Positions 57,653-64,000 of a DNA stretch of 64,000 bases are shown here, piece after piece (the first letter of the stretch is position 1; the number at the start of each line of letters is the position of its first letter). Source of the DNA: Myotis daubentonii (taxonomy: Eukaryota > Chordata > Mammalia > Chiroptera > Vespertilionidae); the NCBI RefSeq assembly GCF_963259705.1, contig NC_081840.1, forward strand, positions 99,864,626-99,928,625. Direction: 5' to 3'. The notes beneath the pieces are model-generated. The model searched no databases and was not told the origin of the DNA. It was given only the letters and a program-made list of their open reading frames with translations. The translations under genes and the position numbers were made by a program.

Positions 57653-58840
57653 CTAGAGGCCCGGTGCACAAAAAGAGGTCCTTCAGCCCGGCCTGTGCCA
57701 TTTCACAGTCTGGGACCCCTCAGGGGTGACCACTTGCTGGCTTAGGCCTGCTTCCCAGGGGATTGGGCCTAAGATGGCAATCAGACATCCCTCTGGCAGC
57801 CCGGCAGCCCTCGGGGGATGTCCACTTGCCAGCGGGGAGCAGAACTAAGCTGCAGTCAGACATCCTTAGGGCTGCTGAGGAGGCAGGAGAGACTCCCACC
57901 ACCACTGCTGTACTGGCAGCTTGTGGCTGAGCAGAGCTCTCCCCAGTGAGAGCGCACTGACCACCAGAGGGCAGCTCCTGCATTGAGTGTCTGCCCCCTG
58001 GTGGCCAGTGTGTGTCATAGTGACCAGTCATTCCCAGTCTTTCTGCTGTTAGGGTCAGTTTGCATATTACCCTTTTACTATATAGGATAGAGGCCTGGTG
58101 TATGGGAGGAGGCCGGCTGGTTTGCTCTGAAGGGTGTCCCGGATCAGGGTGGGGGTCCCGCTTGGGTACCTGGACAGCCTGGGTGAGGGGCTGATGGCTG
58201 TTTGCAGCAGGTCACACCCCCTTCAGGTTGGGGGTCCCCACTGGGGTGCCTGGTCAGCCTGGATGACGGGCTGATGGCTGTTTGCAGCTGGTCACACCCC
58301 CTTCAGGGTGGGGGTCCCCACTGGGGTGCCTGGCCAGTCTGGGTGAGGGGCTGAGGGCCGTTTTCAGGCTGGCGGGCGACTGAAGCTCCCAGCCTTTTTT
58401 TTTTTCTTTTTCTTTTTTTTATTCTGGGATTTATTTACCTTCTATAGCTGTCACCAGAGCTGAGAGCTGGCTCCAGCTTTGAGGCTGTGGTTGGCTGAAA
58501 GCAGATATCTGGGTTTGCTTAGCTTCTATAATTGAAACTCTGTTACCATCACTGGCGCTCTAAGCTCTGAGCCCACTGCTGGCTGAAAGCAGGTATCTGG
58601 AGTTTGTTTAGCTTCTATAATTGCAACACTGTTGCATCCGGAGCTCAGAGCTGGGCTGCGGCAGGTGGGGAACCTTGGCTTCCTCCGTCACTGGAGCAAG
58701 CAAGCCTCATGTTCGCTTCAGCTGCATGGCTGCCAGCCGCCATCTTGGCTGGCAGTTAATTTGCATATCTCTCTGATTAGCCAATGGGAAGGGTAGCAAA
58801 GTTACGGTTAATTACCATGTTTCTCTATTATTAGATAGGA
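57653..58840 (-). mobile_element. Composite Helitron dimer 3
   Basis: Outer 5' end TCCTATCTAATAATAGAG at 58840; outer 3' CTAG at 57656-57653, where the hairpin has lost its second arm (GTGCACAAAAAGAGG). At the inner junction (58087) GGCCTCTA meets TCCTATATAGTAAAAGGG; again the G of CTAG is missing and the inner hairpin is gone (GGTGTATGG). Unit 2 matches the other dimers, but unit 1 (57653-58087) has a different interior without the minisatellite, closer to the Helitron at 52 kb. Confidence 0.78.
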
Positions 58841-60470
58841 TACTCTGGAATACATTAGAAAATCCCTGATTACAAGACAAGAAGCTTGAACTAAATTTTG
58901 TAAATTTAGTTAGCATGCTATCTATATGACTGTTTTGACTAAATCCCAGGCTGTGTTCTTTCTTGGAACTTGCTAAAATAGCCAATGATCCTCTATACAT
59001 AGAAGATGTTCAGGCAATTCAGTCAATTTTAGTTTTTCTCCATGGGAAGACCTCTCTAATAAAATGAAGGAAAAAGTACAATTATTCACAGATATCCATT
59101 GAGAACCTTTTCTGGATGCGGAGGATTTAGTACTAGGCTAAACATATAGAACACCCCACTCACATGAAATGTACTTTGGCAAGGAAGACACCAAGGGAAG
59201 GAAAGACATTGTGAAAATAGATTTCTTTTTATAGAAATGTGCTTGTGTGCCAATTTTGTAAGATGTTTTTAATAAAATATGAGAAATTTATACAGAGATT
59301 TGCTATATAAAATATTTCTGAATTTGGAAAACTTCAGGTTGAAGACTGGTTAATATATATAGTTAAAATTTCACCAAAGTATAATGAAATTAAGTTATTT
59401 AGCAACTCAACCATACATTTGGTTATGGAGCAAACTCATAAAGTGCTTAGATTTCACTTCTTATACCATGAGAGCCTACACATAAAGTGTTATACCCTAA
59501 TTCTTATGTGATAAAATGGTTCTACTTACTAGTACATGTAGGAAAATCTCTATTTCTGTAATTTTAAAAATTCCATTTCAATGCTAATATCTGAGATTCA
59601 TCAACTACAGCCATGCCCCACATAATGACATTTCAGTTAATGGCTTGTATATATGATAGTGCTATACCAAATAGCCTAGATGTGTAGCAGTCCATACTAT
59701 CTTAGGTTTGTTTAAGTGCACTCTGTGATGTTTGCACAACAGCGAAATTGCCTAATGATGCATCCCTCAGAATGTATCCCCATCATTAAGTAGTGTATCA
59801 CTGTGTTTCATTTAATAAATGTTAATTTAACAAAGTCATAACTAGAGTTCACACACAGTAGGTTCTTCCCAAGATTTTTACTGAATTCTTAAGCTGCATG
59901 AGGTGGAAACTAAGAACCTAAGAACAAAGACCAGAAAAATCATGTCTGAATTCCTGATTAAGGATAAAAATAATAAAGTTAAAAACTAGACAGAATAATA
60001 GGCTCCAGTGAACACACCAGGCCTCCATTTGGAAGCCCTGAAGAGCTACATCCTGGAAAGGTTAATGGAGCCTCACCTCCTGTGAACAAAGCTTGGATCT
60101 TGATTGGATTTAGGTGATCTGTTTTTACCTGCCGAGCAGAGTAAAAGGTGAAACCTCTCTAGAGAAAGATTACACGATCTAGAGATTGTATGATTTCTAA
60201 TATCCAATGTCCAGAATTAATTAAAAAATTGCTTAGCATGCCAAAAAAGGATCATTAAACCAATACTCAAGAGATTAAAAGACCCCTATATGATCTGATG
60301 ATTGGACTTAGTAGACAAGAACTTATAAATAATTATGATTAACATGTTCAATGAAATAGGACAAAAACACACTGAACTACTGAAAAAGGCATGAATTGAA
60401 ATTAAGAACTTAACATATGGATCTAACAATAGATTACAGATAAAAGATTAAGTAAACCCCAAAACAGGTC
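58841..60470. other. Gene-free interval with a DNA-transposon remnant
   Basis: 59608-59815 (CAGCCATGCCCCACATAATG … CCATCATTAAGTAGTGTATC) resembles an old mammalian DNA transposon of uncertain family. The rest is unassigned. Confidence 0.45.
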
Positions 60471-61690
60471 AGTGTGAAACATCAATACTAGAGAGTCAAA
60501 TTTGAGTGGGAGATGCAGAAATGAATATGAAATATATGTGGAGCATAGTGAAAAGATCCAACAAATATGTAATTGAATTCTCAGGAGGTGTGAGAAAGTA
60601 CAAACCAATCTCTCTCTTAAACATATATGCAATATTTCTAAACCACACAATAGCAAGTCAAGTCCAGCTATGTATAAAAATAATAGATTACAACTAAGTG
60701 GAGTTTATTATAGGAATGCAAAAACATAACATTTTAAAATCAATTCATGTAATTTACCCCATTAACAGAAAAACCGGAAAAAATGGTATGGTCATTTCAA
60801 TAGATGTAGATAAAACATCTGATAATGTAAGGTGCAAGTACCAATCCCAAATGAGCATTTCCACAGAGTGGAAGGCGGCCCATATCATCACAGTGCCAAC
60901 TACTAGAAGTCGGAGCCAATAGACCTCAGCCATTGCAACTTTCGTGGGCTGGAAATCACCAAGAAGGATCCAACACAAAAAGAACTGTGTGGACAATAGT
61001 GGGTGGAACACAGAAAGGAGAAAATATATAGCTGTATCAGCATCTATAGTGCATGATGATCTCCCATGGCCAGCATGCCCACCTTGATAGCTGATGCAGG
61101 GCTATGGACTGCACACATCCTTCTCATGCTGCTGGGGAAGATTACAGGTGAATATTCCATTTATCTCCCAAGGAAGGTAGCCAGATATCCTGGTGTGGCT
61201 GGCCAGGTGACATATGAAACACACATTTCAGCAATACAAGGAAGTTCACAGCATGCCCAGAATAGGGGAAAAGGTTCTTCTAATAAGAAAAAAAGAATCT
61301 GTGGCCAAGTGAAAGTTTGGAACCCAGATTCCATAGGGTAATGTTCCAGGCCCAGGACATTAATTGTGCAATCCAGGAGAGCTGCAGCAGGTTGGGCAAT
61401 GGCTGCTTCCCCAAGAGATAAAATCCAACACTCAATTAATGATCTAAACTCTTAGAGACAATGAATAAAAAGAAATTCCATTAACCTGATTAATGAATAT
61501 TTACAAAAACAAAACAAAATTTATAGCAAACATAATACTTCATGGTGAATTATTGAAAGCTCTCTGCCTGAGATTGAGAATGAGACTAGGATGCCCAATA
61601 CTTCCATTTCTATTCAAAATTGTATTGGAGATACTAGTTAATGGAATAATCAAGAAAAGTATAAAGATTTTTTAAATACTATATCTGACT
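60471..61690 (+). mobile_element. Old L1 ORF2 fragment split by an insertion
   Basis: 60560-60822 encodes the RT-like MVISIDVDKTSDNV (a conserved L1 RT motif). The text resumes after about 61421 with the next RT block (ALCLRLRMRLGCPILPFLFKIV, 61493-61675). Highly diverged, with stops. Confidence 0.7.
60824..61420. mobile_element. Unidentified ~600-bp insertion in L1
   Basis: The L1 reading is broken after …CATCTGATAA and resumes at …GATAAAATCCAACAC, so ~600 bp with GATAA at both edges interrupts it. The segment is GC-richer than the host L1. Open frames (+61066-61341; minus 61011-60754 with a hydrophobic run WLRLLVVGTVMIWAAF) give no recognised domain. It could be an LTR (it begins TGTAAGG) or a gene retrocopy. 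Confidence 0.5.
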
Positions 61691-61896
61691 AATAATCAGA
61701 ATATAACAAAAATCTTGTGACTCAAAAAAAGATAACTGATGGACACTTATGTAAACAATATTTAGTGGATATTCATAAATGATAAAAAGTAGCAGGCTTC
61801 AGGCAGGGCTTGATCCAGGGCTCATGAATATCACCAAAGACCCAGTTTCTTTCAGTCTCTCCATTACACCTTTTTCAGTATCAACTTCATCTAAAA

Positions 61897-62118
61897 CAGT
61901 GGTTCTCAACTTTGGCTGCACATTAGAATCACCTGGGAATCTTTTTGAAATCCTGATTTCTGGGCCTCATCCTCTGGAAATTCTGTTTCTTTGTTACTAA
62001 TGTTATGGCCCCACCCCATAACAAAGAAACAGAATTTCTGGAGGATGAGGCCCAGAAGTCAGGATTTTAAAAAGATTCCCAGGTGATTCTAATGTGCAGC
62101 CAAGGTTGAGAACCACTG
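61897..62118. mobile_element. Palindromic hAT MITE with perfect target duplication
   Basis: 222 bp; the two halves are near-perfect inverted copies around a short loop (…TAATGTTATGGCCCCACCCC…). Ends CAGTGGTTCTCAACTTTGGC and CAAGGTTGAGAACCACTG. The duplication ATCTAAAA lies at 61889-61896 and 62119-62126. No coding capacity. Termini relate it to the Charlie/MER5 type of hATs. Confidence 0.92.
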
Positions 62119-62126
62119 ATCTAAAA

Positions 62127-62689
62127 GCTGTCTCTCATTGTGTTCAAAAGATGATTGTCAACATCTCCAGTGGCTACATGCTTAGTCAGTCAGAGAGAGA
62201 GAAAAAGAGAGACTGATTTTAAAACCCTTCATGCATTCCAAACATGATATTTGAGATTTACTGATTGGACTGATTTAGGACACATTTTCACCTCTTAACA
62301 AGGCCAGGAATAGACTGCTTTGATTATCTTAGCTTCATCATATACTTCATCTCATGATTTTGAGCTGAATCCAATGTTTCAGATCCACATGAATCCTCAA
62401 AGAGAAATAAGAGATGTTGGGAAGAGGATAATGCAGAGGTGCCCACACTTCTGTTCACAGTACCATTAGTGCCTCAATAATTTTTCATGGTGCCTCTAGG
62501 TCAAAAGAAATACTGAATAGGTCCTTTTTACTCATTCTATTAAGTAGTCAGGACAAAACAACTTAGTAATAGCAGTTCATGTAGTATTCAGCAAATGTCA
62601 TAGTGTTTCTTGAAAATTTAAAATATCTCACAGTACTTCTGTGAGTTCTCTGTGGTACCCCAGGGCCTGTCTGTGCAGTTTGGGAACTG
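62127..62689. other. Gene-free interval, nothing recognised
   Basis: AT-rich, with no gene or repeat that I can name. Confidence 0.5.
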
Positions 62690-62829
62690 TGGTAGAAATT
62701 GCTGATGGGCAGGCCTAAGCCATCAGTCAGACACCTTCCAAGGGCTCCTGGACTGTGAGAGGGCACAGGCCAGGCTGAGGGGACCCCCTCCCCACCATGC
62801 ATTAATTTCGTGTACCACCGAGGCTCTAG
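62690..62829 (+). mobile_element. 3' end of a 5'-truncated Helitron
   Basis: GAGAGGGCACAGGCCAGGCT, then a degraded hairpin around GCATTAATTTCGTGTACC and the terminal CTAG at 62826-62829. No 5' TC end is visible upstream. Confidence 0.75.
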
Positions 62830-63139
62830 TATTAACATATAATACCTCACACTAAAAGCCCAATTACTTCAACTCCTATTACCATATATACCATATCTGG
62901 CTTTCACCAAGGCATGCTGAAAGGCAAGACAAGCTGAAGACACCAGTCTTACAAATGACACATACATAAAAACAGCTGCCCTTGCCCTGCTCCTCTTCCC
63001 AACGGCAGGGGAAAACTATGACCAACTGAGACTGTGCTCCAAATTGGGAAAAGACAGACAGATGTGAAGGTGTGGACTGCACACACTCAGAACCAAATGG
63101 AGCTCCATCTCTAGTGAAATGGTTAAGGGTAGGGGCTCT
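62830..63139. other. Gene-free interval
   Basis: No gene or repeat that I can name. Confidence 0.5.
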
Positions 63140-63335
63140 GTACCCATGTTACCTGGTTTGAATATTGGCTCTGCTACTTATCAGTTTTCTATCTTGCTTA
63201 GCATTTCCACACATCATATTCCCAAACTGCTTATTAAAACATCCACCTCATAGTGTTGTTATGACTGATAAATGGAATAATACAAATTTGGCCCTTACAA
63301 TGCACCAAGTACATAATAAGCACTCAAATATTAGC
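63140..63335 (+). repeat. MIR SINE
   Basis: GAATATTGGCTCTGCTACTT, ATCCACCTCATAGTGTTGTT and a weak end …AAGCACTCAAATATTAGCT. Confidence 0.7.
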
Positions 63336-64000
63336 TAGGATTATCCACAAAGGCTAAAGGTTATTCAGGTGTTTAGATTTCCACCATATCTCCTGTTCTC
63401 TTGCTATTAATAATATTCTTGTATTATGGCAAAGAAAGGTTGTATCTTTATGCATGATGTAGGTAAACAGCAAAGAACCAGGTTACTAATTTTATTCCTG
63501 TCAAGAAGAAATTTTACTTGTTCCTCTGTAAATTAAACTATATCAGAGCACATTAATACATCTAGTGTCCATAGCTGCATTTCTAAGAGATTCGGAAGCC
63601 TTCATTTCCTGGTGTTAAACTAAGAATCACTATCAGCAGTAGGTACAGACTTAAATGATCAACAGTTCTCCATTAGAAGAAAAATTCAATTCTTAGAACA
63701 GCATGACTCAAGGCTGAAGGCTGTTCAGAGTAAGTGTGACCTAATCACAAGAAGACAATTTCTAATTTTAAGGAATTTAAATGAAATATTTTACTTACTA
63801 TTATAAATAGGTGGTCTAATTACAAACATTGTATTGGAATTTGTTTGTGAATACTGGCTATAGTTTGTTTCCGTTGTTTGTCCATTCTATTTTTGACTTT
63901 AAATAAGTTCTATGGTTGTGCGGTTAAGGCAGGGGCAAATTATCTCCCATATGTCTGTCTTCTGACTAAAACCCCACACCATTAACAGTTAATATATTCT
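63336..64000. other. Gene-free right edge
   Basis: AT-rich, with nothing recognised. Confidence 0.5.

Overview
This window looks like repeat-rich intergenic DNA from a vespertilionid (vesper) bat such as Myotis, Eptesicus or Pipistrellus. The evidence is the combination of many Helibat-type Helitrons (3' hairpin around GTGCAC plus CTAG, 5' end TCCTATATAATAAAAG-like), tRNA-derived Ves SINEs, SPIN and other non-autonomous hAT elements, a mariner-type MITE, several L1 families with ORF2-less (HAL1-like) derivatives, and a betaretrovirus-like provirus. I found no intact host gene. The only host coding sequence I can name is one exon-sized fragment resembling TMBIM4 exon 1 at 53.75 kb, next to a Helitron 5' end.

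Layout. 1-3.9 kb: minus-strand L1 pieces, one small Helitron and an old LTR-like repeat. 3.9-5.5 kb: a head-to-tail Helitron dimer with an internal minisatellite. 6.3-13.9 kb: one short Helitron abutting a second, whose two ends (6722 and 13922) bracket a betaretrovirus-like provirus with a complete 5' LTR, broken gag, dUTPase-protease, RT with YMDD, a long RNase H-integrase frame, an env stub and only 38 bp of 3' LTR. 14.9-16.8 kb: an ORF2-less L1 with broken ORF1. 16.9-22.7 kb: mostly unassigned sequence with L2 and MIR remnants. 22.8-24.1 kb: a SPIN element interrupted by a Helitron. 26.3-29.3 kb: an L1 3' end carrying a SINE and a Helitron, then a second Helitron dimer. 31.4-33.6 kb: an ORF2-less L1 with an uninterrupted 288-codon ORF1 and perfect target duplications. 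33.9-36.4 kb: a twin-primed (inverted) L1 carrying mariner and hAT insertions. 36.6-42.9 kb: a full-length but decayed L1 with target duplications. 45.4-52.4 kb: a second long decayed L1 carrying a 49-bp SINE-head insertion, a 147-bp L1 tail and a Helitron. 52.5-54.6 kb: SINE cluster, TMBIM4-like fragment, tandem Helitrons. 57.7-58.8 kb: a third Helitron dimer. 58.8-64 kb: old L1, an unidentified ~0.6-kb insertion, a palindromic hAT MITE and MIR.

The elements form a nested stack that gives relative ages: the Helitron at 22986 postdates SPIN, mariner and hAT copies postdate the inverted L1, and the HAL1-like element at 31.4 kb appears among the youngest. The most interesting signal is the set of three Helitron dimers. 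In all of them the inner 3' terminator has lost its hairpin and the final G of CTAG, as expected if rolling-circle replication reads through a dead terminator to the next one.

Repeat family names come from recognising the sequences by eye. No database search was run.
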